A DNA stretch of 64,000 nt from Aeromicrobium marinum DSM 15272 (lineage in GTDB: Bacteria > Actinomycetota > Actinomycetes > Propionibacteriales > Nocardioidaceae), in contig NZ_CM001024.1 of the NCBI RefSeq assembly GCF_000160775.2, forward strand, positions 1,489,712 to 1,553,711, in the 5' to 3' direction. A program made the translations under genes and the position numbers. Below are positions 23,118 through 32,613 of this stretch, one piece after another. The notes under the pieces are model-generated. The model searched no databases and was not told the DNA's origin. It saw only the letters and a program-made list of their open reading frames with translations. Every line of letters starts with the position of its first letter. Within the stretch, counting starts at the first letter, position 1.

Positions 23118-24161
23118 TCAGACGGGGGGCGCGAGGGCCGCGGTCGTCGCCACCCAGCGGTCCAGCACGTCGGCCGCGGCGCCGGACTCGATGGAGGTCA
23201 GGGCGGCCTCCACACCCGCGGCGATGCGGGCGTTCAGGTCGCCGTGACCGAACGCATGGGCAGCGATCCCCGCGCCGGCGTTCAGCAGCACGGCGTCCTG
23301 CACCGGCCCGGGTTCTCCGGCCAGCACCCGGCGGAACACGTCCGCGTTGTGGGCGACATCGCCGCCCCGCAGTGCCTCGGGCGCCGACAGGGTGAAACCG
23401 AGGTCACGGGGGTCGAGCACCGACTCGTGCACCTGTCCCTTCCACACCATCCAGCCGCGTGACGTGGTGGTGGTGGTGATCTCGTCGAGCCCGTCGTCGC
23501 CCCGGAAGACCAGGGCGTCCGCACCGCGACGGGCGAGCACACCGGCCATCAGGGGCGCCATGCGCAGGTCGGCACACCCGATCGCCAACGCCGCGGGCGA
23601 CGCGGGGTTGGTCAACGGGCCGAGGAAGTTGAAGGCGGTCGCGATGCCGAGCTGACGCCGCACCGGTCCGGCGTGCCGCATCGACGGGTGGAACACCGGC
23701 GCGAAGCAGAAGGTGATGCCGGCCCGGTCGTAGACCTCGACGATCCGGTCGGCCGGCACGTCGAGCCGGACACCGAGCGCCTCCAGCACGTCGGCCGAGC
23801 CGGTGGTGCTCGAGGCCGAACGGTTGCCGTGCTTGACCACGCCGACCCCCGCGCCGGCCGCGACCACGGCCGACATCGACGAGATGTTCACGGTGTCCGC
23901 GCGGTCGCCACCGGTGCCGACGATGTCGACCACCCGGTCGGGGACGTCCAGCAGGCTCGCCGCGGCCAGCATCGCGTCGACCAGCCCCTGGAGCTCGTCG
24001 AGGGTCTCGCCCTTGGCGCGCAGCGCGACCGCGAATCCTGCGATCTGCGCATCGGTGGCCGCGCCGGAGAGGATCTGCTCCATCGCCCAGGCCGTCGACG
24101 CGGTGTCGAGGTCGTCACCCCTCACGAGGGACGACAGGAGGTCGGGCCAGGTGGTCGACAT
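23118..24161 (-). CDS. trpD: Anthranilate phosphoribosyltransferase
   Basis: Transfers phosphoribose from PRPP to anthranilate in tryptophan synthesis. 347 residues with the PRPP-binding [16 protein letters not shown], the catalytic-region [21 protein letters not shown], and [26 protein letters not shown]. Length fits the family. ATG at 24161 is 11 bases after the receiver gene, so the two form an operon. It converges on the exonuclease gene. Confidence 0.96.
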   Translation of the reverse strand: MSTTWPDLLSSLVRGDDLDTASTAWAMEQILSGAATDAQIAGFAVALRAKGETLDELQGLVDAMLAAASLLDVPDRVVDIVGTGGDRADTVNISSMSAVVAAGAGVGVVKHGNRSASSTTGSADVLEALGVRLDVPADRIVEVYDRAGITFCFAPVFHPSMRHAGPVRRQLGIATAFNFLGPLTNPASPAALAIGCADLRMAPLMAGVLARRGADALVFRGDDGLDEITTTTTSRGWMVWKGQVHESVLDPRDLGFTLSAPEALRGGDVAHNADVFRRVLAGEPGPVQDAVLLNAGAGIAAHAFGHGDLNARIAAGVEAALTSIESGAAADVLDRWVATTAALAPPV

Positions 24162-24172
24162 CGAGGCGCCGG

Positions 24173-24589
24173 TCAGCCGGCGGCGAGCACGCCGCGGGCC
24201 AGGCCGATGACCGCCTCGGCCAGCCGGAGCGGCTGGATCGGATGCGTCACCACCGCGTCGGCGCGCGACCACGTCGCCAACCACGCGTCCTGCGGTCGAC
24301 CGGTGATCACCAGGACCGGCGCGGCGCGGAAGATCTCGTCCTTGATCTGACGAGCGATGCCGAGCCCACCGGCCGGTGTCGCCTCGCCGTCGAGGATCAC
24401 CAGATCGACACGGTGCGCCGGCCGGCGGTCGTCGAGATGGCCGAAGACCACCGGTTCGGTGGCGCACTCGAGGTACTCGAACGCCGGGAGATCAGGGTGC
24501 GGATGACGCCCCAACGCTGCAACGACGGCCGATCGGACGTCGCGGTCGTCGCTGTAGACCAGAACGCGGAGGGTTGGGTGCTCGCTCAC
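24173..24589 (-). CDS. Degenerate response-regulator receiver protein
   Basis: 138 residues, one CheY-like receiver domain and nothing else. [13 protein letters not shown] supplies the acidic pair, [16 protein letters not shown] carries a possible phospho-Asp, and VLVITGR the switch Thr, but the usual Lys-Pro near the C-terminus is replaced ([14 protein letters not shown]), so phosphorylation may be lost or altered. GTG at 24589 is preceded at 6 bases by TACGAT; an ATG at 24604 would include that hexamer in the coding region. It is divergent from ctaE and leads into trpD. Confidence 0.85.
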   Translation of the reverse strand: MSEHPTLRVLVYSDDRDVRSAVVAALGRHPHPDLPAFEYLECATEPVVFGHLDDRRPAHRVDLVILDGEATPAGGLGIARQIKDEIFRAAPVLVITGRPQDAWLATWSRADAVVTHPIQPLRLAEAVIGLARGVLAAG

Positions 24590-24595
24590 GATCGA

Positions 24596-24607
24596 ATCGT
24601 ACATAAT
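24596..24607. promoter_or_regulatory. Divergent leaderless promoters, receiver gene and ctaE
   Basis: TACGAT on the minus strand (24596-24601) ends 6 bases before GTG 24589; CATAAT on the plus strand (24602-24607) ends 6 bases before GTG 24614. The two hexamers abut back to back. Confidence 0.65.
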
Positions 24608-24613
24608 GTTCCC

Positions 24614-25252
24614 GTGGCGACTACCTCTGTGATTCCCGCGTCCCGACTCCACGGCCAGGAGGGGCGACCCTCGATGGTGACGGTCGGCACCATCGTCTGG
24701 CTGGCGAGCGACCTGCTGTTCTTCGCCGGTCTGTTCGCCGCGTACTTCACGGTGCGCAACGTGGCTCCGGAGCTGTGGGCCCAGGAGACGCTGCTGCTCA
24801 ACGTCCCCTTCGCCTCGGTCAACACCCTGATCCTGGTGATGAGCTCGGTCACCTGCCAGTTCGGTGTGTTCGCGGCGGTGAAGGGCAAGGCCGGCCGGTC
24901 CGGCACCCTGCGTCAGGTCCGCCTGTGGGGCATGCGTGAGTGGTTCGTCCTCACCTACGTCATGGGCGCCATCTTCATCGGCGGTCAGGCCCTGGAGTAC
25001 GCCGAGCTGATCCACGAGGGCGTCACGCTCTCCTCGTCGGCGTACGGCAGCCTGTTCTACCTCGCCACCGGCTTCCACGGCCTGCACGTGGTGGGCGGAC
25101 TGATGATGTTCCTGCTGGTGATCGGCCGCACCTTCGCGGCGCGCAAGTTCACCCACGAGCAGGCCATCAGCGCCATCGTCGCGTCCTACTACTGGCACTT
25201 CGTCGACGTCGTGTGGGTCGCGCTGTTCGCGTCGATCTACCTGTTGCAGTGA
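24614..25252 (+). CDS. ctaE: Cytochrome c oxidase subunit III
   Basis: Integral membrane subunit of the aa3 oxidase, 212 residues, five hydrophobic helices. Family motifs: [39 protein letters not shown] (here [11 protein letters not shown]) and [15 protein letters not shown]. The GTG at 24614 sits 6 bases after CATAAT. It opens the actinobacterial ctaE-qcrC-qcrA-qcrB cluster that builds the bcc-aa3 supercomplex. Confidence 0.96.
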   Translation: MATTSVIPASRLHGQEGRPSMVTVGTIVWLASDLLFFAGLFAAYFTVRNVAPELWAQETLLLNVPFASVNTLILVMSSVTCQFGVFAAVKGKAGRSGTLRQVRLWGMREWFVLTYVMGAIFIGGQALEYAELIHEGVTLSSSAYGSLFYLATGFHGLHVVGGLMMFLLVIGRTFAARKFTHEQAISAIVASYYWHFVDVVWVALFASIYLLQ

Positions 25253-25302
25253 GCCCGGCTCACCTCACACCCTCTCGCGCTGCCCGGCAGGAAATTCGCC
25301 GG

Positions 25303-25308
25303 TAAACT
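25303..25308 (+). promoter_or_regulatory. Possible -10 before qcrC
   Basis: TAAACT lies 18 bases upstream of the qcrC ATG in the 74-base ctaE-qcrC spacer, suggesting an extra promoter for qcrCAB; no clear -35 is seen. Confidence 0.4.
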
Positions 25309-25326
25309 CTGTTTCACCTACACGGA

Positions 25327-26181
25327 ATGAGGTACCTGGTGCGGACTCTCTCGACCAGACGCCGGCATCCTCTGGCCGGCCTGTTCGTCCTGATCGGCGG
25401 ACTGGTCATCGCCGGAGCCCTGTACTCGGCGTTCGCGCCGAAGGCCGCCACGGCCGAGGAGACCAGCTCGCGCGACGTCGAGGCCGGGCGCGACCTGTTC
25501 CTCATCGGGTGCGCCAGCTGCCACGGTCTGAACGCCGAGGGCATCGTCACCGTCAGTGGCGGCAACTACGGACCGTCCCTCATCGGCGTCGGCGCCGCAT
25601 CCGTCGACTTCCAGGTCGGCACCGGCCGCATGCCGATGGCGCAGGCCGCCCCGCAGGCCCCGCGCAAGACCCCGGAGTACACCGAGGAGGAGACCCGCCA
25701 GCTGGCGGCGTACATCGCCTCGCTCGGCCCCGGTCCGGCCATCCCGTCCGAGGAGTTCCTCGAGTACGAGGACCTCTCGGCCGAGGAGATCAGCGAGGGC
25801 GGCGAGTTCTTCCGCACCAACTGCACCGCCTGCCACAACTCCGTCGGAGCCGGCGGCGCGCTGCCCAGCGGTCGCTACGCACCGTCGCTGTACGACGTGA
25901 CCCCCAAGCACATCTACGAGGCCATGCAGATCGGCCCGCAGCAGATGCCGGTCTTCGGCGACGACGTCATCAGCCCGGAGGACAAGCGGGCCATCATCGG
26001 CTACATCAAGGCCGTGCAGGAGCAGCCCAACTACGGCGGCTTCGGCGGCGGCGGTCTCGGTCCGGTGGCCGACGGCGTCTGGGTCTGGGTCATCGGCATC
26101 GGCGGCCTGGTGGGCTTCGCCATCTGGATCGCCGCACACGGAACCCGTTCCACCAAGAAGGTCAAGGGAGCAGAGCAGTGA
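25327..26181 (+). CDS. qcrC: Cytochrome bc complex diheme cytochrome c subunit
   Basis: 284 residues with an N-terminal membrane anchor (LAGLFVLIGGLVIAGALY), two c-type haem sites CASCH (C62, C65, H66) and CTACH (C166, C169, H170), and a C-terminal transmembrane helix (VWVWVIGIGGLVGFAIWIAA). In actinobacteria this diheme protein replaces soluble cytochrome c and passes electrons from the bc1 part to CtaC. Methionine axial ligands are likely in RMPMA and QQMPVFG. The stop overlaps qcrA (GTGA). Confidence 0.96.
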   Translation: MRYLVRTLSTRRRHPLAGLFVLIGGLVIAGALYSAFAPKAATAEETSSRDVEAGRDLFLIGCASCHGLNAEGIVTVSGGNYGPSLIGVGAASVDFQVGTGRMPMAQAAPQAPRKTPEYTEEETRQLAAYIASLGPGPAIPSEEFLEYEDLSAEEISEGGEFFRTNCTACHNSVGAGGALPSGRYAPSLYDVTPKHIYEAMQIGPQQMPVFGDDVISPEDKRAIIGYIKAVQEQPNYGGFGGGGLGPVADGVWVWVIGIGGLVGFAIWIAAHGTRSTKKVKGAEQ

Positions 26182-27254
26182 GCGACGAGCTGCAGCGTCA
26201 CGACGACACCACCCCGGCCGCGGCCGAGCCGATCGCCGACCCCGGCCTCCCGGAGCACCAGTACCGCGTCACCGACGTCGACGAGTCGCAGGCCCGGCGC
26301 ACCGAGCGGCAGATCTCGCTCATGTTCGTCATCGCGACGTTCCTGGCGTTCGCGTTCTGCGTCGCGTACTTCACGATCGACTTCGACACGACGTTCCTGG
26401 GCTGGTCGGCCCAGAACTTCGCGCTCGGCTTCACCCTGGGCAGCGCCATGCTGCTGATCGGCGTGGGCATCATCCAGTGGGCCAAGAAGATCATGTCCGA
26501 CCACGAGATGGTCGAGATGCGTCACCCCGCGCGCTCGTCCGACGAGGACCGCTCGGCCGTCCTGGCGGACATCAACTCCGGCATCCAGGAGAGCCAGATC
26601 GGCCGGCGCCCCATGATCCGCAACAGCCTCCTCGGCGCCGTCGGTGCCCTCGCGCTGCCCGGTGTCGTGCTGCTCAAGGATCTGGGACCCAACCCCTACG
26701 GCCAGTCGGTCACCGTCTGGTCCCGCGGCATGCGGATCGTCAACGACGTCTCCGGTCTGCCGATCCGCCCCGCCGACGTCGAGGTCGGCCAGCTCATCAA
26801 CGCCGAGCCGGCCGTGTTCTTCCCCGCCGAGGGTGAGGAGGAGGCCGAGATCCACGGCCACGAGCTCCTGGCCGCGAAGGCCAAGGCGGCCGTGATCTTG
26901 GTCCGGATGCGTCCCGAGGAGATCACCCCCGAGCCCGGCAAGGAGAACTGGGGCATCGACGGGATCCTCTGCTTCTCCAAGATCTGCACCCACGTGGGCT
27001 GCCCGATCTCGCTGTGGGAGCAGACCACCCACCACCTGCTGTGCCCCTGCCACCAGTCCACGTTCGACCTCGCCGACAACGGCAAGGTGATCTTCGGCCC
27101 CGCCAAGCGCGCGGTCCCCCAGCTGCCCATGGCCGTCGACGACGAGGGTTACCTCGTCGCCGTCAGCGACTTCCCCGACATTGTCGGGCCGAGCTATCCC
27201 GAGCTCGCCCGCGACCAGAAGAAACTGGACGAGAAACTGGACGGTGAGTCATGA
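26178..27254 (+). CDS. qcrA: Ubiquinol/menaquinol-cytochrome c reductase Rieske iron-sulfur subunit
   Basis: 358 residues. Three N-terminal transmembrane helices (about 46-66, 80-100, 148-165), the actinobacterial feature, then a Rieske domain with [2Fe-2S] ligands C270, H272, C289, H292 and a disulfide pair C275/C291 (CTHVGC and CPCHQS). GTG at 26178 overlaps the qcrC stop, and the gene's end overlaps qcrB (ATGA). The third helix with its Arg-rich lead (GRRPMIRNS) is the part exported by the Tat/Sec dual route in this family. Confidence 0.95.
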   Translation: MSDELQRHDDTTPAAAEPIADPGLPEHQYRVTDVDESQARRTERQISLMFVIATFLAFAFCVAYFTIDFDTTFLGWSAQNFALGFTLGSAMLLIGVGIIQWAKKIMSDHEMVEMRHPARSSDEDRSAVLADINSGIQESQIGRRPMIRNSLLGAVGALALPGVVLLKDLGPNPYGQSVTVWSRGMRIVNDVSGLPIRPADVEVGQLINAEPAVFFPAEGEEEAEIHGHELLAAKAKAAVILVRMRPEEITPEPGKENWGIDGILCFSKICTHVGCPISLWEQTTHHLLCPCHQSTFDLADNGKVIFGPAKRAVPQLPMAVDDEGYLVAVSDFPDIVGPSYPELARDQKKLDEKLDGES

Positions 27255-28951
27255 CCGACACCTACACCGACATCGAGAAGACCCCCGGGGGCAAGAAGGC
27301 CGCCGGACCGGTCGGATGGGTCGATGACCGGCTCGGGCTGGCCGGCGCCGCGCGCAAGAACCTGCGCAAGGTCTTCCCCGAGCACTGGTCGTTCATGCTC
27401 GGCGAGATCGCCCTGTGGAGCTTCGTCGTCCTGCTGCTCACCGGCACCGTCCTGACCTTCTGGTACCAGCCCAGCATGGCCGAGATCGTCTACGAGGGGT
27501 CCTACGAGCCGTTCCGCGGCCTCGAGATGTCCCAGGCCTACGCCTCGACGCTCGACATCTCGTTCGACATCCGCGGCGGACTGCTGATGCGACAGATCCA
27601 CCACTGGGCCGCCGCCCTGTTCGTCGCGGCGATGCTGGTGCACATGCTCCGCGTGTTCTTCACCGGTGCGTACCGCAAGCCGCGTGAGATCAACTGGCTG
27701 ATCGGCGTCGGCCTGCTGGCCCTGGGCATGGTGAACGGCTTCACCGGCTACTCGCTCCCCGACGACCTGCTGTCCGGCACGGGCCTGCGGTTCGTCGACG
27801 GCATGATCAAGTCGATCCCGCTCGTCGGCTCCTACCTGGAGTTCCTGATCTTCGGTGACGAGTTCCCCGGAGAGCTGATCATCCCGCGTCTGTACATGGC
27901 GCACATCCTGCTCATCCCTGCGCTGCTGCTGGGGCTGATCGCCGCCCACATGCTGCTGCTCGTCTACCACAAGCACACGCAGTGGCCCGGCCCCGGACGG
28001 ACCAACGACAACGTCGTCGGCTACCCGATGCTGCCGGTCTACGCGGCCAAGGCCGGTGGATTCTTCTTCGTGGTGTTCGGCTTCACCGCCCTGCTCGGTG
28101 CGATCATCCAGATCAACCCGGTGTGGGCCTACGGTCCGTACAACCCGTCGGAGGTCACCGCCGGCTCGCAGCCTGACTGGTACATGGGCTTCTCCGAGGG
28201 TCTGGTGCGCATCATGCCGGCCTGGGAGTCCACGTTCTTGGGGTTCACCTGGAGCTGGAACGTCTTCATCCCCGGGGTGGGCGGGCTCGGACTGGTGTTC
28301 ACCTCGCTGGCGCTCTGGCCGTTCATCGAACGCTGGATCACCGGTGACGACCGTGAGCACCACCTGCTGGAGCGTCCGCGCGACGCGCCGACCCGCACCG
28401 CGCTCGGCGTCGCCGCGATGACGGCCTACGGAGTCGGATGGGCAGCCGGTGGCAACGACATCATCGCCACCCAGTTCGGTCTGGACATCTACGCCCTCAC
28501 CTGGGTGTTCCGGTTCGGGTTCTTCATCTTCCCGGTCATCGCCTTCATCATCACCAAGCGCATCTGCCTGGGTCTGCAGCACCACGACAAGGACCTGGTG
28601 CTGCACGGGTACGAGACCGGCGTCATCGAGCGCTCGCCCGACGGCGGGTACTCCGAGCGGCACGCGCCGCTGCCGGTCAGCCAGCAGTACTCGCTCACCA
28701 CGCGTGAGCGGGCACCTGCTCTGGAGGCGGCCGTCGAGGTCGACGAGAACGGCGTCGCCGCACCGGGCAGCCGCAAGGAGAGGATCCGGGCGTGGGCGCG
28801 CAAGCGCTACTACGACGGGGTCGTCGACAAGCCGACCGGCGCCGAGGTCGAGGAGGCCAAGCACCATCTGGCCGACCACGACGGACACCCGGTCGCGCTG
28901 GGCGAGGACTTCCAGGGCGTCTCCGAGACGGGCGTTCCGCGGGTCCACTGA
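27251..28951 (+). CDS. qcrB: Cytochrome bc complex cytochrome b subunit
   Basis: 566-residue membrane protein with two b haems. Family signatures include HHWAAALFVAAMLVHMLRVFF (haem histidines), MVNGFTGYSLPDD, the Qo-site segment PEW-type loop here as SQPDWYMGFSEGLVRIMP, and FPVIAFIITKRICLGLQ in the C-terminal helices. The long charged C-terminal tail (about 100 residues) is typical of actinobacterial QcrB. ATG overlaps the qcrA stop. Menaquinol oxidation is expected. A strong hairpin follows at 28971. Confidence 0.96.
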   Translation: MTDTYTDIEKTPGGKKAAGPVGWVDDRLGLAGAARKNLRKVFPEHWSFMLGEIALWSFVVLLLTGTVLTFWYQPSMAEIVYEGSYEPFRGLEMSQAYASTLDISFDIRGGLLMRQIHHWAAALFVAAMLVHMLRVFFTGAYRKPREINWLIGVGLLALGMVNGFTGYSLPDDLLSGTGLRFVDGMIKSIPLVGSYLEFLIFGDEFPGELIIPRLYMAHILLIPALLLGLIAAHMLLLVYHKHTQWPGPGRTNDNVVGYPMLPVYAAKAGGFFFVVFGFTALLGAIIQINPVWAYGPYNPSEVTAGSQPDWYMGFSEGLVRIMPAWESTFLGFTWSWNVFIPGVGGLGLVFTSLALWPFIERWITGDDREHHLLERPRDAPTRTALGVAAMTAYGVGWAAGGNDIIATQFGLDIYALTWVFRFGFFIFPVIAFIITKRICLGLQHHDKDLVLHGYETGVIERSPDGGYSERHAPLPVSQQYSLTTRERAPALEAAVEVDENGVAAPGSRKERIRAWARKRYYDGVVDKPTGAEVEEAKHHLADHDGHPVALGEDFQGVSETGVPRVH

Positions 28952-28970
28952 GACACGATCACCGACCGAC

Positions 28971-29010
28971 GACCGCGGCCCCCTCCCCCACCCGGGAGGG
29001 GGCCGCGGTC
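28971..29010. terminator. Strong hairpin after qcrB
   Basis: A 17-bp perfect G+C-only-rich stem (28971-28987 with 28994-29010) and a 6-base loop begins 19 bases past the qcrB stop. It lacks a T-run but is the most stable structure in the window; probably ends the ctaE-qcrCAB transcript. Confidence 0.7.
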
Positions 29011-29048
29011 GTTCCGGGGCCGCGGACGGGGTCAGTCGCTTGCAGGCA

Positions 29049-29222
29049 GCGGTAGGTCAGCAACCTCACCAGGGTCCGGCGGTAGATGAGCAACCTCACC
29101 ACCAACGCGGCGGTAGGTCAGCAACCTCACCAGGGTCCACATCGGTTGCTCACCCACCGCCGGGCAGCCCGACAGGTTGCTCACCTACCGCTGGGCAGCG
29201 CGACCGGTTGCTCACCCACCGC
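29049..29222. repeat. Six-copy 17-bp repeat cluster, three direct then three inverted
   Basis: Unit GCGGTAGGTGAGCAACC, with variants. Plus copies start at 29049, 29079 and 29110 and extend into CTCACC; inverted copies (GGTTGCTCACC(C/T)ACCGC) are at 29144-29160, 29175-29191 and 29206-29222. Spacing is about 31 bp throughout. The cluster fills the spacer between qcrB and the convergent L,D-transpeptidase. The same unit recurs at 49794-49906. Single-stranded, the halves fold into one long hairpin. Confidence 0.9.
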
Positions 29223-29236
29223 CGGACAGCCGTCGG

Positions 29237-30400
29237 TCAGCCGGCGACCGCGGGCTCGCCGGCGAGGGCCGAACCGGCCTGCCACTGGGACCAGTCCAGG
29301 TTCCAGTCGGTCCAGCCGTTCCACGGCTCCAGTCGGCGCGGACTGCCGGTGAACACCACGACGTCGCCCCGCTGGGAGTTCTGGTAGAGCCATCCCGCGT
29401 TCTCGGTGCTCATCCCCACGCAGGCGCTGCTGACGTTGGCCCGCCCCTGCGACGCCACCGACCACGGGGCAGCATGGACGAACTCGCCGGAGTTGGTGAG
29501 ACGCATGGCCCACTTCACGTCGGGGATGTTGTAGTAGTTGGGATCGGTCAGGTCGACGCCGGTCGAGGCCGCGTCCATGTCGACCGCGTCGAACTTCTCC
29601 ATGATGATCTTGGTGCCGTTGCGCGAGGCCTTGTCGGGGGCGCCCGTCGTGACCGGGATCGTGCGGGCCACCTGACCGTCGATGGAGACGCTCATCGTGT
29701 GGGCGGCGGTGTCGACCGTCGAGATGACCTGACGGCCCACCTGGAACTCGACCTCCTGGTCGAGCTGTCCGTAGATGCCCTCCCCCGCCGGCAGGCTGTT
29801 GAGGGCCAGGTCGACCTTCACGGTGGACCCCGGCTGCCAGTACACCTCGGGCCGGTAGTGCACCTCGGTGTCGCTGACCCAGTGCCAGCCGCCGACCTGC
29901 TGCGGCTCGGCCGTGACCGACATCTCCCGCTCGAAGGTCGCGCGGTCCGTGACGGGCAGGTCGAAGTAGACGATCACCGGCATCCCCACCCCGACGGTCT
30001 CACCCTGCAGCGGCGCCACCGACGGGTAGGTCTGCTGGTCCAGCGTGAGGTCCTGGGAGGTGAACGAGCGCTCGATCGTCATCGGTTCGCCGTCGTCGCC
30101 CTCGGCGGTCGCCGTCAAGGAGTAGGCGGTACCCGGCTCGAGCCGCTCGACCGCGGTCCAGCTCGTGTCCGAGCCCTCCCCGCCGACAGGGGTCCCCTCG
30201 GCGTCCAGCAGCGTGACCTCGGCCAGCGTGCCGTTCTCGACCGCGACCGTCACGAGGGTGTCGACCGCGACGGCCGTCGCGTCGGCCTCGATGTTGGTCG
30301 TCACGAGTGCCGGCGGCACACGGTCCAGCAGATCGCCGCCGGACGACGAGCAGCCGGCGAGCACGATCAGGAGCAGGGCACAGAGGGAAGCGGGTCTCAC
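29237..30400 (-). CDS. Lipoprotein L,D-transpeptidase with Ig-like domains
   Basis: 387 residues. Signal peptide with lipobox VLAGC (C17), two Ig-like domains, then a YkuD catalytic domain that forms 3-3 cross-links in peptidoglycan. The catalytic stretch has VHAAPWSVASQG for the upstream His and NVSSACVGMS around the Cys: the usual SHGC is SSAC, so the His and Gly just before the nucleophile are replaced although Cys and the upstream His remain. C-terminal Trp-rich tail (WNGWTDWNLDWSQW) is typical of mycobacterial-type Ldts. GTG start at 30400, 6 bases after TAGAAT. Confidence 0.93.
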   Translation of the reverse strand: MRPASLCALLLIVLAGCSSSGGDLLDRVPPALVTTNIEADATAVAVDTLVTVAVENGTLAEVTLLDAEGTPVGGEGSDTSWTAVERLEPGTAYSLTATAEGDDGEPMTIERSFTSQDLTLDQQTYPSVAPLQGETVGVGMPVIVYFDLPVTDRATFEREMSVTAEPQQVGGWHWVSDTEVHYRPEVYWQPGSTVKVDLALNSLPAGEGIYGQLDQEVEFQVGRQVISTVDTAAHTMSVSIDGQVARTIPVTTGAPDKASRNGTKIIMEKFDAVDMDAASTGVDLTDPNYYNIPDVKWAMRLTNSGEFVHAAPWSVASQGRANVSSACVGMSTENAGWLYQNSQRGDVVVFTGSPRRLEPWNGWTDWNLDWSQWQAGSALAGEPAVAG

Positions 30401-30460
30401 CCGGTCATTCTAGGTGCTCGCCGCCAACCCACCGACCGTCCCGGGACTCAGGCGGGTCGG

Positions 30461-30856
30461 TCAGTGCGCGTGGATGCCGCGGTAGTACTCGAAAGTCCAC
30501 CCGACCAGGGCTGCGCCGCCGAAGACGACACCGATGGCGAACAGCCACCAGCCGAAGATGATGCCCAGCACCACGACGCCGAAGGCCAGGGCGCAGTACA
30601 GCGGCCACCAGCTGTAGGGCGGGAAGAAGCCCAGCTCTCCGGCGCCCTCGGCGATCTCACCGTCGCTGCGGTCCTCGGGACGGTCCGGGATCTGCCGCGC
30701 CACGATGGCGAGATAGAAGCCGAGCACCACGCACAGCAGCGTCGTCATGATCAGGGCGGTGGTGCCCGTCGGGTCCCCCGTGAGGATCCAGTAGACCGGG
30801 GAGATCAGGACGAAGAACACCCCGCAGAAGGCAATGGTCCACAGCTCGTTCTTCAT
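30461..30856 (-). CDS. ctaF: Cytochrome c oxidase subunit IV (actinobacterial type)
   Basis: 131 residues, four hydrophobic helices: two in the N-terminal half ([36 protein letters not shown]) and two in the C-terminal half ([19 protein letters not shown] and following), with [14 protein letters not shown] between, a hallmark of actinobacterial CtaF. Non-catalytic subunit of the aa3 oxidase. ATG overlaps the ctaD stop (ATGA), last gene of ctaC-ctaD-ctaF. Confidence 0.93.
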   Translation of the reverse strand: MKNELWTIAFCGVFFVLISPVYWILTGDPTGTTALIMTTLLCVVLGFYLAIVARQIPDRPEDRSDGEIAEGAGELGFFPPYSWWPLYCALAFGVVVLGIIFGWWLFAIGVVFGGAALVGWTFEYYRGIHAH

Positions 30857-32613
30857 GACGGGTCACCCTTCGTGTCATCGACGACCTCGCCGCGCCCGGA
30901 CACGTCCGGCGCGTCGGCGAAGGTCCCGTTCTCCCCCGGGTTGTCGGCCAGCTCGAGAGCGGCGATCTCGGGGTGGTGCAGGTCGAAGGCCGGGCTCTCC
31001 GAACGGATCCGCGGCAGCGAGACGAAGTTGTGACGCGGCGGCGGGGACGAGGTGGCCCACTCCAGCGAGCGACCCCAGCCCCACGGGTCGTCCAGCCCGA
31101 CCGGCTTCGCCGAGCGGGTCTTCCACAGGTTCAGGAAGAACGGCAGCGTCGAGGCGCCCAGAAGGAACGCGCCGATCGACGAGATCTCGTTCAGGGTGGT
31201 GAAGCCGTCACTCGGGCTGTAGTCGACGTAGCGACGGGGCATGCCCTCGACACCGAGCCAGTGCTGCACGAGGAAGGTCAGGTGGAACCCGAGGAACAAC
31301 ATCCAGAAGTGGATCTTGCCGAGCTTCTCGTCGAGCATCTTGCCGGTGAGCTTGGGCCACCAGAAGTAGAAGCCGGCGAACATCGCGAACACCACGGTGC
31401 CGAACACCACGTAGTGGAAGTGCGCGACGACGAAGTAGGAGTCCGAGAGCTGGAAGTCCAGCGTCGGTGACGCCAGGACCACGCCGGTCAGACCACCGAA
31501 GAGGAAGGTGACCAGGAAGCCCAGCGAGAAGATGAGCGGGGTGTCGAAGGACAGGGATCCGCCCCACATCGTGCCGATCCAGTTGAAGAACTTCACGCCG
31601 GTCGGAACCGCGATCAGGAACGTCATGAAGGAGAAGAACGCCAGGTCGACCGCGCCGGTGACGTACATGTGGTGGGCCCACACGGCCACCGACAGCGCGG
31701 CGATCGCCAGGGTGGCGCCGACGAGTCCGACGTAGCCGAAGATCGGCTTGCGGCTGAACACCGGCAGGATCTCGGTCACGATGCCGAAGAACGGCAGGGC
31801 GATGATGTAGACCTCGGGGTGGCCGAAGAACCAGAACAGGTGCTGCCACAGGATCGGCCCGCCGGTGGCGGCGTCGAACACGTGCGCACCGAACATCCGG
31901 TCGGCCGCCAGCGCCAGCAGGGCCGCGGCGAAGATCGGGAACGCGATCAGCACGAGCAGGCTCGTGACCAGCGTGTTCCACACGAAGATCGGCATCCGGA
32001 ACATCGTCATGCCCGGTGCGCGCATGCAGAAGATCGTCGTGACGAAGTTGACGGCACCCAGGATCGTGCCGAGACCCGCCATGTAGAGGCCCATCACCCA
32101 CAGGTCACCGCCGACGCCGGGCGAGTTGACCCCGTCGGACAGCGGCGCGTAGGCGAACCAGCCGAAGCTGGCGGCGCCACCGGGAGCGATGAAGCCCGAG
32201 ACGGTGATGAGGCCGCCGAACAGGTACAGCCAGTAGCTGAACATGTTGAGCCGCGGGAAGGCCACGTCGGGCGCACCGATCTGCAGCGGCATGATCGCGT
32301 TGGCGAAGCCGAAGAACAGCGGGGTCGCGAACAGCAGCAGCATGATCGTGCCGTGCATCGTGAACAGCTGGTTGTACAGCTCGTCGTCGACGAAGGTCGT
32401 GCCGGGCTGGGCCAGCTCGGCCCGGATCACCAGGGCCATGAGGCCGCCGATGATGAAGAAGATGAACGACGTGACCAGGTACATGTTGCCGATCACCTTG
32501 TGATCGGTCGTCGTCAGGCAGGTGATGACCTTCTGCGACAGCGTCTTGCCGGGGACCGGTCCGTGGCCCGACGGGTCGGCCGAGGAGCCGGCCTCGAAGG
32601 TTGCGGTCGCCAT
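30853..32613 (-). CDS. ctaD: Cytochrome c oxidase subunit I (aa3 type)
   Basis: Catalytic subunit with haem a, haem a3 and CuB; 586 residues, twelve predicted helices. Signatures: [24 protein letters not shown], the CuB region [14 protein letters not shown] with the His-Tyr pair, [11 protein letters not shown], and the haem-ligand region [12 protein letters not shown]. Acts as a proton-pumping oxygen reductase fed by QcrC. ATG at 32613 overlaps the ctaC stop by 1 base (TAATG), and an in-frame extension upstream is rejected because it is antisense-like. Confidence 0.97.
   Translation of the reverse strand: MATATFEAGSSADPSGHGPVPGKTLSQKVITCLTTTDHKVIGNMYLVTSFIFFIIGGLMALVIRAELAQPGTTFVDDELYNQLFTMHGTIMLLLFATPLFFGFANAIMPLQIGAPDVAFPRLNMFSYWLYLFGGLITVSGFIAPGGAASFGWFAYAPLSDGVNSPGVGGDLWVMGLYMAGLGTILGAVNFVTTIFCMRAPGMTMFRMPIFVWNTLVTSLLVLIAFPIFAAALLALAADRMFGAHVFDAATGGPILWQHLFWFFGHPEVYIIALPFFGIVTEILPVFSRKPIFGYVGLVGATLAIAALSVAVWAHHMYVTGAVDLAFFSFMTFLIAVPTGVKFFNWIGTMWGGSLSFDTPLIFSLGFLVTFLFGGLTGVVLASPTLDFQLSDSYFVVAHFHYVVFGTVVFAMFAGFYFWWPKLTGKMLDEKLGKIHFWMLFLGFHLTFLVQHWLGVEGMPRRYVDYSPSDGFTTLNEISSIGAFLLGASTLPFFLNLWKTRSAKPVGLDDPWGWGRSLEWATSSPPPRHNFVSLPRIRSESPAFDLHHPEIAALELADNPGENGTFADAPDVSGRGEVVDDTKGDPS

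Noticed and set aside
29049-29222. CRISPR array
   Set aside because: Repeats invert halfway, spacers are about 13-14 bases and similar to each other, and no cas gene is near.
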